Shown piece by piece: positions 21,037 through 35,489 of a DNA stretch of 64,000 nucleotides. The position numbers were made by a program, and so were the translations under genes. Under the pieces are notes generated by a model. That model had not been told where the DNA came from. It ran no database searches and saw only the letters and a list, made by a program, of their open reading frames with translations. Origin of the DNA: Phaseolus vulgaris (Eukaryota; Streptophyta; Magnoliopsida; Fabales; Fabaceae); contig NC_023759.2 of NCBI RefSeq assembly GCF_000499845.2, positions 42,611,172 to 42,675,171 on the forward strand, in the 5' to 3' direction. How positions within the stretch are numbered: the stretch's first letter is position 1; every line of letters starts with the position of its first letter.

Positions 21037-23752
21037 ATAAACTCATTTGTATCAAAACAAGGAATAAGATTGTTAGGGATCTAAAAAAGAACAAACAAAA
21101 TAATAAGATGGATGAGATAATAAACATAATTGTTAAAAAAAAAATTGGTGTTCAATGAAAATGAAATTTATTTAACTAAACCTTACAAAATGGGCATTTT
21201 ATAGAAGAAAGGAAAGAATGGTGCTTGCCAACAACTACTTTGGTCCAGCCTAAAATGCAATTAAAGCAAAACTTAGCCTCCACAAGAATTATTTTATGCA
21301 TTAAAGTCACACATACATTATTTCAAACAGATTATAGAGATAAAACAAAAAAAAAGTATGACTACAAAGGCAACAAACCAAGAAAAAAGCCAAGTAGTCA
21401 CAATCTTGCGCTTGCGATACTATAAATTTTCTCAAAAATAAGAAAAAACAATTCGTATAACTTCTCTCCCAAACTATACAACACAACACACCACGACAAT
21501 AATAATAGTAATCCATCACTATAAATATACACAAACAATTTGAATAACAATCATCGATTATCTCCAATTTATTAAATTTGAAAGTTATTCTCATATTAAA
21601 ATAATGAGGCATTGCATTAGCAAAACAAATACTAATACCTAGAAGAAAACACAGATGGTTGACACAAACTTCATTAGGAATCACGATGAACCACGAATGC
21701 GAGCACGGACACAAGCGACAAATCGTGAACAGGTGAGAAAAAGGTACAAATGGAACACGATCCACAATAATAACCACAAATTATGTAGTAGTATGCACGA
21801 GAAGAATGACTAAAATTCTAAATTAGGATTTGAAAATTATGGTGAAGATTTTGATCTTAGAGAAGATAGTACATATAACATATTAGGGTTAGTGTTTAGA
21901 GTCTAAAAATATACCTATATGAAACTTATTATTTATGTTCTGTTTAGATAACTTGCATTAGGCCCTTAAATTTTGAAGATATGGATGTGGTCCCAATATT
22001 CAATTTCTTTTGTAGGGATGTTGTGTGTTTATATATTGTGTTGTTTGTTTATATATTATTTAAAATTGTAAAAATATTATATTTTGATGGTATAGTATTT
22101 AAGTGTTGTTTTTCATGTTAAATAGACTTTTGAATGTTGTGGATAATGTTTTGAATGATACTGTATGATGAAAATGGTATGAAATTGAATTATTGAATTC
22201 ATACATTTGCGATAATGTATGAACTGATGTGTGTTGTGTATTAAGTATTGATGCCTATGTGGTAACAAAGATATTTAAGCTTCACTGGTAATCTAAATTA
22301 AATAGACTAAGATATCAAGTGGTAAGAAGTTGATGTGTGAGTTCATGCACATTGTGACATATGAGATGCTGGTAACTTTGGATCAAATGTTAGTCTCTGG
22401 TAGGACTTACTTAATACGTGTCTTTCTGAAGGCGTCAGATGTTATTATGTTTGTTGAATATCCTGGATGTATAGATCCATGTGAAATCTATGTGATTGTT
22501 TTACGTTGGAATTTCAAGAAGATTGAATAATTGAGAAATTGATTAATATAATTTAGTTTTCTCTTTTGATTTAATTGTGCATATTATGAAATTATATTTT
22601 CACTAGCTTACTCTTAATTTTTTTGTTGTGTTTGAACTACGATAATTGTACTACGTACACGAGCAAATGACCATACAGGTGTCGGAGGATCTGAAGAGCT
22701 TTAGGGTGTTGATTTGAAACTTATATTGTAAATAGTTGTATTTCTATATGTTCTAATCATATATTAGGAATGCTTTGAAAAACTCTAAATTTGTATATAA
22801 ACACGTAGGATTTGTATTGTAATAGTTAAATGTATTTTTGAGATGTATTTGTTTTTAATAAAATTATAATAATTTGAATGAATTATTTATATGGTTTTAA
22901 AACATTTCCTTTTAAGTTCCTCTTGATCTAGATAAACATGGTGACAATCTCAAGGATGTGATTTTTTTAAATATAAATATGGCACCATGATCTAGTTTGG
23001 ATGAAGTAGGAGCATTGTGAATAAGAATGATGAGTGAATTTATGTCAAAATTTGAATGATAAAGTTTTTGGGATGGAGGATTCTTGTGTGGTTCATTTAT
23101 TTACCTTCCCAGAAGGGAAAACAAATAAAAACAACACCAACTATCTTCACTTGACTTCATTGTATTGTCGTATTCTAGACTGTTTGGTCCGTATTCTATT
23201 GTGTGGTCCAACTTCTAAATTATATGTATCACGCTTAAATTTAAGGTAGTTTGGTATAGGTCGCAATTCACATAAAATTGAAGTCTACCAATATAATTCA
23301 TTGAAAAATAAATGTAATAATATAAGTTAAAATTAAAGTGAAAATGAAATTAAAAACTAAATAATTATTTATGAGATTAATTAGTTTTCTTTCACCTTGG
23401 GAAGGGAGCTTTTAGCAGGATAGATAGAGAGCATTAAATATTGTAATTTGTTTTAGCCGACCTAAGTGACTACTACCATGTGTGTTGAGATCATCAATAT
23501 CTTAAATTATTTAACAATAAATGTGGAATAACGTGTTTGGATCAAATTTTAATTTATTACTATAACCATTTTGTTGATATTATTTTCAACAAAATTATTG
23601 TGCCTCGGTAATGGTTTCCAATTTTAATTATTGAATGAAAATGATGGTGTTTATGATACTATATCTATTTTTTCCTTTATATTTTAATACAATACATTTT
23701 ACAAAAATAATTTTAAGGTAATTTGCTTACCAAAAATTACTAAATTATATTT

Positions 23753-24140
23753 ATACCTATATATATAAAATATAAAGGGGATTTCTTATAATAACCATTT
23801 TTCGTATACATAACTTTTTTTTCTGATTTTATCTTTATTTAATATATTTCATTTTATTAATACAATGAGATATTGTTATTTTATATAAATTACTTAAAAA
23901 AATAAAATTATTTTTTAATTTTTTAAATTAATATTAATATACAATCTTTATATGATTCACACACATCTTTTCTTAGTTCCTTATTTTAAGTCAACAAAAA
24001 GAGCATATTTTCACACATTTTCACACCAAATCTCATATATAAAATCAACTAATTTCTACTTTTAATCACTTTCTACACTTCATTTTTTGCTTTTTAATTT
24101 CAACTTATCCAAAATTATTTATGTATGTATGTTATACTTC
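23753..24140. repeat. Diverged repeat module, copy 1 (Helitron-like?)
   Basis: It starts with TATACCTATATATATAAA. Further in it has AATATTAATATACAATCTTT, a TTATTTTAAGTCAAC stretch, CACCAAATCTCATATATAAA and ATTATTTATGTATGT. The same landmarks recur in the same order in the 26.1-26.9 kb region. Confidence 0.5.
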
Positions 24141-25503
24141 TATCATCACAAAAATTGAATAAAAGAGAAAAATATGGACATATTAGTCCGATTGCGTCTG
24201 TATTTTCCCTAGTATTTTATAAAGTAAACAAGTGTTTAATTAAATTATAGATAAATAAAAAAAGGTTAAATTTTCGTAGAATGGGTACAATAAAAAAATT
24301 AAAATTTTAAATATTTAATTCATATAATATCCCATCCAAATTCAACAAAATGATTTGAATTTAAAATTTAGATTTTAAATCAAATTTGTTTGAATTTTAA
24401 ATTAATTTAGATAACAATGAAAGGGTTTATAATATATAGTACTTGAAATATTATTAGCTTTAGAATTTGATGCTTTTACAATGGTTTTGCTTTTAACAAG
24501 TTGAACTCTTCCATTGTTGAACAAAATCTATTTCTCTCTTTTTGGTTTGTTTCTTATTAATACTTGTATAAATTCTTATCCCATCCAAACTAATCTCCTA
24601 CATTGTAGATTCCACTCCTCAATAGTTGATCATTTCCCTATTCTCCAATAAATGTTTTCCATCAACCACTTTCCTTCCTTCCTTTCTCCTCAAATATGGG
24701 ACAAATCTCTCCACCTTCAAGGCACGTACTTCTTGTTATTTGTGTTTGTCATGTCCCTCCAAAACCGATATTTGGATTCTATCACTTTCTTCCACAATTC
24801 TTAGTTTTCCATTCCAAATCTCCATTTTATTTTTGCCATGCTTTCTTAATAAAATTCATATATATTTAACTTGGCCTTAGTATGAATGAACCAAAGACAT
24901 ATTTTCTAATAAAGTGGGTATAAATGTGCCAACTCAAACGAACAAATAATTATCTTGATCAAATAATTTTTACATTGAAGATTTACTTTCTTTATTTTCA
25001 ATTAATTAAATTGAATTTAAAATCTTAAAAATATGAATTTTGATTTGAAACTAATCTATTAAAATCAACTTCAACTTGAATGGATTTGAATTAATATGAT
25101 TGCGGATTAGATATTTGATTTTACTATTTCGTAATGAATTGAAAAAACTTTTTAGGAAACTTATCTTATTGTCCATTTTATATTGTAAACGTTAAATTTC
25201 AGTAATATCATATAATTCTTTTACCAGAATAGAAAAATAAACACTATATGTCATTTTTAAACATAATCTTCAATTAGTAAATTTAATTATTTACCTTTTT
25301 TATTATTCTACGTTCCATTATTTTTCTCGTTTTTATTGTAAAATATTAAAACTAAATTTAAAATAAAAAGTATACTACTAAAACTTTATTACATTTGTAT
25401 ATTGTACTATGTATCCTGAATGAGGGTAGCCGTTAGTATTCATGAGCAATATGATTATTAATAACTTGCAGTTAACTACATATTTTATAAATAATAATCC
25501 TAT

Positions 25504-26010
25504 TATACCTATATATAAATGGAGTTAAAATTTCCACGTTTTAAATTGTTTTCATATTTTATTTTTACTTAATATTTTGTTTTATTAATTTATTTGGCTT
25601 ATTTGGACATTTTATAATTTTAGAAGTTAATAAATCAATTTTTTAATTTTATTTTATTTTATTTGTTTTCCCTTAACAGGAGAGTGAACAGATTGGTAGT
25701 TAATTTTATTTTGTTGTTATCTAACTAACTCGAAGAGATTGGTTACATTTCTGTTTTAAACTAATATTCTTTTTTATTAAATAAACAATTTTTTAATTTT
25801 ATTTTATTTGTTCTCACTTAACTGGCAAGTTGGTACCTTAATTTTATTTTATTTGTGGTCACTTAACTGAAAAGGAGTAGAGAGATTGATTCTCCTATTT
25901 AAAACAGTTAAACAGTTTTGAATGTAGAGCAGTTTTTAAATTTTTTTTTCTCTTATTTAATCTCTCTCATTCTTCAAATATCTTGAAACTCAATAACATA
26001 TCTCTCCTAC
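25504..26010. repeat. Diverged direct repeat, copy 2
   Basis: It starts TATACCTATATATAAATGG and shares TTTTGTTTTATTAATTTATT, GGACATTTTATAATTTTAGA and two CTTAACTGG/AACTGA landmarks with the copy that begins at 26100. The two copies are separated by the TA microsatellite. Confidence 0.7.
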
Positions 26011-26035
26011 ATAAGAATACACCTGAATTTATATT

Positions 26036-26038
<3 letters not shown>

Positions 26039-26095
<57 letters not shown>
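26039..26095. repeat. (AT)n microsatellite, about 28 units
   Basis: An uninterrupted alternating AT tract between the two direct repeat copies. Confidence 0.95.
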
Positions 26096-26099
<4 letters not shown>

Positions 26100-27010
26100 A
26101 TATACCTATATAAAGGGAATTCACTCTTTAACTGCTCTAAATTGCTTTTCTATTTTGTCCTTTCTTAATATTTTGTTTTATTAATTTATTTTGGTTATTT
26201 GGACATTTTGTAATTTTAGAAGTTAATAAAACAATTTTTTAATTTTATTTTATTTGTTCTCAGTTAACTGATAGGAGGAATAGAGAGATTGGTACGTTGA
26301 TTTTATTTTATTGTCACCTAACTAGTAGGAGGGTGGAGACATTGATTACTTTTATGTTTTAAACTGATATTCTTCTTTATTAAATAAGCAGTTTTTTAAT
26401 TTTAAAATTTTATTTTATTTGTTTTCACTTTACTGGTAGAAAAATAAAATTATTTATTAATTTTTAAATTAATATTAATATACAGTTTTTATACAGAGAC
26501 TAACTTCTCCACTCTTCCCTTTATTTCTTATTTTAAAGTAACAACAAGAAGAAAGAGAGAGCATAATTTCACCAAATCTCACATATAAAATAAAATAACT
26601 CAGTTCCAAACACTTTTTTTTCACTCTATTTCAAGCAACTATATTATTTGGTAAAGCCATTATTCTTTTATATCTACCATCAAGTCAATCCTCAACGTAA
26701 CATCATCACACTCTCCAATCTCAAAACTATCAGTGGAAGAAGAGAAAAAGCTTGAAGAAGAGAGACTTAAACTAGAGAAGAAGAAAAAAACAGGTTGTTT
26801 AATCAATTCATCATTTTTCTTTTACATATTAATTTTTACTTTTCAATTTCGACTCATCCAACATTATTTATGTATGTTTGTTAATTTTACATCATCAATG
26901 CGTATAAAGCATACACAGTGCGCTGTGTTCCCATTAGTAATAATAGTAAAAATAAAAACTAAAAAATGCAGATGTACACAACGTCGCGGGAACACACCTG
27001 TGTGTTACGG
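26100..27010. repeat. Diverged direct repeat, copy 3, with terminal hairpins (Helitron-like?)
   Basis: It opens with TATACCTATATAAAGGGAA, parallels copy 2 to about 26450, then parallels the second half of copy 1. Near its end are two short perfect hairpins: ACACAG-TGCG-CTGTGT at 26913-26928, followed by TCCCATTAGT, and AACACAC-CT-GTGTGTT at 26991-27006. A short GC hairpin shortly before a CTRR-like end is typical of plant Helitrons. No replicase or helicase sequence is present, so it would be a non-autonomous, decayed copy. Confidence 0.4.
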
Positions 27011-27659
27011 CTAATAACACTAATGTGAATTCAACTGGTTACAAATAACGTTATAATAATTTCTTTCGAGTCTATAAATATAATTGCAGATAATACTTCT
27101 CATAAACTCAATATTTTATATTCATTTAATATTTATATATTATTATATTTTGACTAAGTTGATGCGAGAGTTTTTTGATGAATTTTTACTTTTGACATTA
27201 GTAATAAAACTCGACTAGACAAAAATAAATATAAAAGAGAAATAAATAAACCCTTACCTTAAGTTAAAGAAAAGTAAACAATACAATGTAATTTGATGTA
27301 TATTTTGAAAATAAGATATAAGAAGTTTGGAAGCTAGACGCTCCTTGAAAAAGCATGTCATAGAGCACTGTAATTAAGCAGGTATATTGATTAAACAAGT
27401 TTTTTAATTTTAGTGTTATATGGCGTGTTGAACAAGTTCTTAAAAAGAAGTAACTATAATAGTTTTGAGGCACCTTGACCATAAATGAAGAAGAGTTGAT
27501 TGGTAGGAAAGTGGTTGAATGTGTGAACAGTGTTCACCGCTCATAATTAAATGCAGTTCTAAATTAGAGAAGGATTTACGTTTGGCAACTGCCCCAACTT
27601 CATTATAGCTTTAACTTTTTATAACTATTGTCTGCAATTGCTTAATACAACCCTACCTC

Positions 27660-27747
27660 CATCTCTCTATATATATTTCTCAGACAATGCTCAATTTGTG
27701 TCATAACTCAGAACAGAATAGCTTGCGGTTTCACATTTTATTCAGAC
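27660..27747 (+). promoter_or_regulatory. TATA box and 5' leader of the SDR gene
   Basis: TCTATATATATTT at about 27666-27678 lies some 70-80 bp upstream of the ATG at 27748, the usual spacing for a short plant leader. It is preceded by CT-rich sequence. Confidence 0.6.
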
Positions 27748-30700
27748 ATGGTGGGTCTTTCGTTAGTAACAGGGAGGGCTGGTCCAAGTGGCTTTGGATC
27801 AGCTTCCACTGCAGAACAAGTTACCCAAGGAATTGATGCTGCCAACCTCACTGCAATTATCACAGGTCAGTTTTAACACACATATCAATCAGAATCTTCT
27901 TCTATATATGTTTATGTTATTCCTTCCTTGCACCATCACAATCTCATGTTTTGCGTGCATATATTAGAAACAATTTAGATTATTCTAGCTACTACATTAC
28001 TCCATCTTCATCGAAGCTTTTGATCTTCTCTGTGTGTGAAAGTTTTTTATCTGATACCAAGAACCTGCATATTTCAATATGCAGGGTGAAGTTTGAATGA
28101 GTATATGTACTTTATCTCTTTAAGGTTTAACTAACTCACTCTGATATAGTTGTGAAATAACCCAGCTCTTAAAGTATTTGTGCGCGAATGGAATTGATGT
28201 TGAACTCGTAGGTAGGTGTACTGTGAAAAAAAAAAATATTGCAAGTAGCCTTTTTGTGAAGCAATTGCTTGTTAACATGAGGTGAAGATACGCAAACATT
28301 CCATTTTAATACATTTTAATAGGTTGTAAAATGAGTGTTTTTGTCTGTCTCAAAGAAACAACACTAAAACATAAGTGTTTTTGTCTGTCAAATTATCAAT
28401 ACTCTTTAAAATATTTTTATTTTTTTTTGTATTAGATGTTAGAAGGGTGGAGGAAAATTAAATTTTCCATATTCATAATCACTTTTTAGATCAAACAGTA
28501 AATACATTCGCTTAATAATTATAAATTAATATTTAATTAAATTATTTTATTTTTTAATTTAAATATTATAATATTATTCTAAAGGCTGAGAAGTGAATGT
28601 TTTTAGTGTTTAGAGTATCAAAAACATCTTTTTCCACTAGAAAAGGGAGATTCTACTCTTATTTTATTGTTTTCGTATTTCACTCTTAATTAGGTTTGAA
28701 AATCATAATACAAAATTAATATGAATTCCACCTCTCTCTTTATTCTACTAATCTCATGTCCCACCACCACTCCTTGTCCGTAGGACAAAAGTTGATAAAT
28801 AAAATACGGAAGAGTCTTGTTCAAAAAATCATTTCTATATTTTGTGTATGAATAAAAAAAGTATTTTTCTTTTACTTAATAGTTTCAAATATTATTTTCA
28901 ATATCTAAGCAAAATTTGACATGTCTTTGTTAATATATTTTTTTTCTGTCAACAAATATTAACGTTCACACTGATGATAGTAACGTTGATCATCCAATGA
29001 TTTATTACATTATTTGAGAGACTAATGGAATATATATAACTAAAAATATTAATAAGAATTTAAAATTGTTCATGACAAAAGCAAACATATTAATAAAAAG
29101 TTTAAGATTAAGATTGGTAAATTTTCCATTAGAGACTAAAAATTATATTTTTAGTTCATTTTATTTTAAGAAATAATTGTTCCTTTTTGCTAATTTATAA
29201 TATTTTTTAATGAGTGATAATTTTCTCAATTTAATATACTTTTTATATTTTCATTTATAATTTTCATTATCATAAAATATGGAAATTTATATTTGTAAAG
29301 AAATCTAACAACTTAAAATTTCAATGCTTTTAACATTTTTATCTATTGGACTTATGTACCAAAGAAAATTTTGAAACCTTAAGAAAGTAACATTTTTTTA
29401 ATTTAAATTTGATATCTTGATTTAAAAAATAAAATAAAATAAAAATTATAAGATTAAATAAGCATTTTATTATTTTCTTTTATAAGTAAATTATAATAAT
29501 ATGTTTTAAAAAAAATTAAAGCAAATTTTGCTTTATTTATTTTAAAAATAGCTTTAATCATTCGCCAATACTAAAGCTTGTGATTTTAAATATGATTTAA
29601 ATTAAAATAAAGTTTAAAACATTAAAGCAAGTAAATGTATCACATTTTCAGAAATCAAGATCATATAAATCTAATAAATAATACAAACCTAATCACAAAA
29701 TTAACAAATTGTAAAGTATTAAATGGGTTTTAAAAAAATATGTAGACTTGCTGTCAAAGCTATCAAATTTAGTTTATTCCTGTATTACAAATCTGAACTT
29801 ACTTTTTCAATGAGAGTCTTTCTAAAACTAATTTTATTTTATGGAGGATTTTTTAGTTTTTTTAGCAATTTATTTCTTTCAATTTCTTCATTCCATTTTA
29901 TTTCTAATTGAATTTAGTTTTTCTTTAAAAAATAATCAATAGTAAAAAAACAATAATGTCTCACAATAGTAAATCTAAAAAATAATTTACATGTTTAAAA
30001 TATATATTTATTAAAATTTTAAATTAAAAAATAATTCATATTTTCAAAATATTTGTTTGTTATAAATTATAGTTCTATAAAATAATAATTTATTTGTGTA
30101 TCACACAACCTAAAATACTAACAATAGTATAATTTAAATAAAAAAGACAAACAATAGAAGAATAAATAGGAGGAAAGGATTCACGATTTTATATATATAA
30201 TATGTATAAATCTCATCTTAAAAATTAGTTTTATAAAATTAAATTAGAATTAAAGTCTATTTCTAAATTAATAAGATTTCTTTACAATTGAAATCGAAAT
30301 AATGTGTTATTCAATATGATAAATTATTTTTTGACTTGTATAAATAAACTGTTAACTTGTATTGGTGTTCATAAATTATGATAAATACACATATGCCACT
30401 AAAAATTAACTAGTGACCTTCTGTTTTTTTTTAATCAGCAATAAACAATCAGCAATAAACAATGAATAAATGTGAGTCACTTTAGGGGTGATTCAACCCT
30501 TATACAAAACACATGACCTTTAACCTTTTTCACAACACACACCTCACCAACTTCTAAATACTTAAATAAATTCGAAAAGAACCGCCTACAACCCTCACTC
30601 TTATACCCAAACAAAACATCAAAACATCATCACTATACAGACCAAATGATCAACACACCAATCAGAGAAGGAAAAAATCGCATCCTGCGACTTAGAAGTA

Positions 30701-32645
30701 ACCCAAGCCCATGTCTTTAGTTGCACCAAAGCGAATACTTCCAATACATCTGTTACACCCCTCTAAATATTTATGTTTCCGGATTTTGTTGACCGTGATG
30801 CAAAGCAGGTTTGTTGGATGGTGTGTAGTCGCCAAGTAGTTTTAAAGTATCATATTGATGAATAAAAAATTTTCCTTGTTTCTGACTCAGGAGGAGCAAG
30901 TGGTATTGGGTTGGAGACAGCACGAGTGTTGGCACTTCGAAAGGTTCATGTGATCATTGCAGTACGAAACATGGTGTCTGCAAAAGAAGCTAAACAACGT
31001 ATACTAGAAGAGAATGAGTCTGCACGAGTCGACATAATGAAGCTCGATTTGTGCTCACTCAATTCTGTAACATCCTTCGTCGACAACTTCATAGCTCTTG
31101 ATCTTCCTCTCAATATCTTAATGTTGGTTTCTTTTTAATATCACATCACACCTTCAATCTATTCTCAATTTCTGAGTTCATTAATGTCTTTGAGTTACAT
31201 TTCCTAGTATGGATCATATCATTGGGTTTTCATGTCAGAAACAATGCTGGAGTGATGTTCTGCCCCTTCAAACTCTCAGAGGACGGGATTGAGATGCAGT
31301 TTGCAACAAACCATCTTGGTGAAGTCTCAAGATTCTTGCATGAAGTTCTTTGGTTTACTCCTTTGTGGTAGTAAAAGTATTGTCTTTTCTCATCTTTTTT
31401 GACATCTCAGGTCATTTCCTGTTGACAAACCTGCTTCTTGAAAAAATGAAACAAACTGCACAAGCCACTGGAATAGAGGGCAGGATCATAAATCTGTCAT
31501 CAATTGCCCATAACTACACTTACAGAAAGGGGATTAGATTCAATAAGATCAATGAGCGAAAAGGGTATTTTCACTTTGACTCCAATGGCATCTGGCCTCA
31601 AGTTACTGCATTATGACAGTGATTTTGATTTTGATCAGTAGAACATCACATTTTCTTTGTGACTATTTCCTTAAATTTTCAGTTATGGTAAAAAGAAGGC
31701 TTATGGACAGTCCAAGCTAGCTAACATACTGCATACAAATGAGCTTTCTCATCGCCTGCAGGTGATCCATCTATGTGTTTCTCCGAACTATGTAGAAAAT
31801 AATAAATAAACAAACAACTCATCAGAGTGATAATGTCACAGGAGAAAAGAAAGAGAGGAATAAAAAAAAAACTATTAAAAACTATAAGATAAATGACTGA
31901 ATCATTGATACGAGGTAAAACTCACAAATTTTTTTATATTTTAAATAAATTTTAGTTAATGTATAAAGTGTATTCAAAATAACGTGACAGAATGAATGTA
32001 TTGCACTGGCTGGTTGCCTTTTGTTTTAGTGTTTTGTTTTTGGCAATTGATCATATTGATAAGAGAAACTGGCAAAAGGCTTTTTCCTTCTTTGATGATA
32101 CCATGGATTGGAAAATTGAGCGTGTAACTTGATATTTGTGTGCAGGAAGAGGGTGTGAACATCACAGCCAACTCAGTCCATCCAGGAGTGATAATGACAC
32201 CTCTTATGAGACATTCTTCTCACCTTATGCGTATGTTAATTCTCCTCAAACACAAACAAAAACTACAGAAGTAGATGATGCACTTTTAATAGTTACTCCT
32301 TTGTAACACCATACCATGATTTGTTGCAGACTTCCTGAAGATCTTCACCTTTTACATATGGAAGAACGTCCCTCAGGTATGTTATAGGTAATGTTACATT
32401 TGAAATGGTTCAGAAGTCCAAATATAATGTCACTAATCATGGCTTAATTTGTTAAAAAATGAAAATCTTAGGGAGCAGCCACGACATGCTATGTTGCTCT
32501 CCATCCAAGCGTGAAAGGTGTAACTGGGAAGTACTTTGATGATTGCAATCAACGCAAGCCAAGTGCGCATGCCAAAAAAAAACATCTAGCAAAGAAACTC
32601 TGGGATTTCAGTAACGAGTTGATCAAATCAATTTCAAAAGTCTGA
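27748..32645 (+). CDS. Short-chain dehydrogenase/reductase, TIC32-like
   Basis: The family contains NAD(P)-dependent SDR enzymes; TIC32 is a redox-sensing component linked to the chloroplast inner-envelope import complex. Coding exons: 27748-27865, 30891-31122, 31239-31318, 31411-31564, 31683-31761, 32146-32230, 32330-32376 and 32472-32645, all with GT-AG borders and matching phases. The N-terminus carries the cofactor loop TGGASGIG (split by intron 1), then NNAGVM, the catalytic Ser in INLSS, and YGQSK with catalytic Tyr and Lys, followed by HPGVIMTP. The C-terminus is lysine-rich. No obvious cleavable transit peptide is seen, as in TIC32. Intron 1 is about 3 kb. A degraded copy of exons 2-3 lies downstream at 39.3 kb. 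The exact substrate cannot be told from sequence; TIC32-like SDRs form a multi-gene family. Confidence 0.9.
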
Positions 32646-32725
32646 ATACGATTGCAGCTTGAAGTTTTCGTCCTTAATTAAGGACAAAACCTCTTGCAGT
32701 CCATGAAAACTGTAGCTGCTCATGC

Positions 32726-32731
32726 AATAAA
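32726..32731 (+). terminator. Poly(A) signal of the SDR gene
   Basis: AATAAA lies about 80 bp after the stop codon of the SDR gene, a typical plant near-upstream element position. Confidence 0.55.
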
Positions 32732-35489
32732 AAGCACGTTACAGTAATATGAACAATTTGTCGTTCTCTCATGAGGATGTTTCCAAACATTTCATTCTTC
32801 ACTGAGCAACCAGGAGGTGTTTGCATTTCTTTGCATCCAAACGTTTTTGCATCAAACTCTTCACTTCATCCAAAATCTCATCCTTACTATCCAGAAGTTA
32901 GAGGTAGCTACAATCAATTTTGTTTTTCAGTTATTAGCATAAGTTTATACCATAATCTTTCTGTGTTCGACCTCTAGTATTGTTCCTATCGTGTTAGTAG
33001 TTCCATGGTAGAATTGGATATGGTATCTTCTTCATCTCATTGTCTGCGATCCAACGTTAAAACAAAAGTCATGTGCTACTAGTTTTATGTGTTGTGTCAT
33101 TATAAAAAGTTTTTCCTTTCTAAGAAATTTTTAGAGACATGTCTTCTTGAATTCATCTGTTTAGTTAGTTGATGGAAAAATTACTATAACTAATATCTAT
33201 CTTTCATGCGTAGAATAATTTTTTATTACTGTATAATTAAAACTTACAATAAATTAGTATTTTTCTAATATAAATTATATTTTATATTTATAATAACAGA
33301 TTATATCGCCATAAAATGTTGTTTTAGTTATAGACCAATTCCAATAATTTTTTTAAAATATAATATATAACAATAAATATGAGAAAGAGGATTTTTTTTC
33401 TCAATTAGAATTCCATTTTTAAGAAACCAAATTCTCATTCTGTTTTCCTTCTTTTAATAAAACAAAAAATTTAAGAAAAAATAAATTAAAATTAATTGGA
33501 AAACACTAATATTTTACAGATTAATTTTATAATTAATCAAATTCACTAAGTTATTTAGATATACAATAATACATACATGGGAATTTCAATAATATATTAA
33601 TTTAGCTAATAATTTAATAAAATTAATTTGAATTTTTTTTTTAATATTTACAACCCTCTGACTACTCAAATATATTTATTAAATTAATTATATAATATAA
33701 GGATTATTTTTACTTGATATATTGAATAAAATTAAAAAAATTATTTATATTACTTTGACTTGATTGTAAATAAAATGATTTTTTTTAATTTTTTATTTTT
33801 AACGTGTTAGTATTTTTGAAAAATATGATTTTTCATATAATGAAACTTTGTGAGTTAAAAATAATTAACATTTTAATTGCTTAATTGAGATAAAATTCTT
33901 TTGGTACTAAAAAAAATAGTTCATAATTTAAATAAATTATTTTTAAAAAGTTAATTTATATAATTTATATGCATATATCTTTAAAATTATATTAGCAGTA
34001 ATGTTTCCGTTATTGAAGGAAAAAACGCAATAAATTTTGTAATTAATATTAAAAACACAAATATATTATTAATTAACATAATAAGAAGGTAGGCAAATAT
34101 AAATAAAAAAATAAAAATTTCATATTAATCAAGCCCAAAACATTGAAGTCGCTATATATTTGACTCGTATCATACATCAACACATTATCTTTTATCAATA
34201 TTTACTAAGTATTCATTGTTTTTTATTTATCATAAAAAATTTTGGTAACTAATTAAATACCGATTTAGAAACTATTTATAATAATAGAAATTAATTTAGA
34301 AACCAATAATTTTTTTATTCTCTAAAATAGTCTTTAATTTAGTCAATATATCAACTAATTATTTTTTATCTCTAAAATTGATTTTTATTTAATGATTTTC
34401 TGATTGTAAGGAAAGAGTTTGAGAAATTAAGAGTACTAGATATTCAATTCTTCCGTAGTATATTTTTAGACAAAATAATTTGTGTATATTGATATTCAAT
34501 ATAACCTCCTATGTGAAATGACAGTTTATATATACTTTATTTTTTATTCTTTTTTAAGAAAAAAATTATGACGAAATTCTAAACGAGTTATTCATCTTAA
34601 TAATATTATGTCAATATACTTTAAGTTAAAAAAAAATATATATACGTTGATATTGATTTGAATTTGAAATGAAATAATCTAGATTTTGTTAAACAAATAT
34701 AATAATATAAATTGTAGGGAAAAAATATACACACATTTATCCAACAACAATGAGAGCACGTTGTTGTAGATTCTACACTTATGAATATGAATAATTTACT
34801 TACTAAATAATAGTTATTTATTTTATACAATCCATATTTTTTATATAGTTATAATTTTTAATATTATTATTTTAATATTATTTTATATTATTAATTCTAA
34901 ATTTATTCTTTATTATATATATTTATTTTTAAACTTATTTATTATATATATATTTATTTTTAACTCATTACATTAATAATTGTTAATTGTTGCTAATGAT
35001 GATCAAATTATCATTTTTCTTTATTTTATCAGCAATAACAAGTGATGGTATGATACTTAAACAATAACTTTATGTAATAACCGTCAACCTTATCAAGTAC
35101 ATTGCACGCAGATAAGGGTGGTCATGGATTGGATTTTGGGTAATCCAATCCAAATATTTGGATCAGATTTATAATCCAAATTCTTATTTTTATAAAAAAA
35201 GAAATTGTATTTTAAATAAAAAATTATGTTTTTTTTAAAAAAATTAACATAATATTAATATTATATAAATATTAAGAAAATATAATAAAGTTATAATTTA
35301 ATAAAACTAAAAAAAATTAAAGATAACATAATATATAATTTTTTAACAATAAAATATACCTACCTATAATACTTTAATTAAACTTTGAAAATATTATATC
35401 CATTTATTATGTACAAAATATTAGAACAAATAAAATTATAAAAAAAATATATAAAATTTGATTGCATAATAATTTAATCTGTGTGTGAG

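Larger units (their letters stand above)
21042..27640. other. Intergenic repeat-rich region, no supported gene
   Basis: No coding region was recognised; the 156-codon open frame at 21307-21777 (minus) has no domain I know. The segment at about 22200-22870 is less AT-rich, carries GGTGTCGGAGGATCTGAAGA and ends in an AATAAAATT-rich stretch, so it may be part of an old LTR, but I see no second copy. From 23.7 kb on there are related repeat modules, listed separately. Confidence 0.5.

Noticed and set aside
21307..21777. 156-codon minus-strand open frame
   Set aside because: It is Cys- and Phe-rich, has no known domain and no splice partner; probably chance in repeat-derived DNA.
25983..26168. 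Open frame rich in alternating Tyr and Ile
   Set aside because: It is the translation of the AT microsatellite.
32771..32977. 68-codon open frame after the SDR gene
   Set aside because: It lies beyond the poly(A) signal and has no conserved motif; a short LHP-like match to the SDR C-terminus is too weak.
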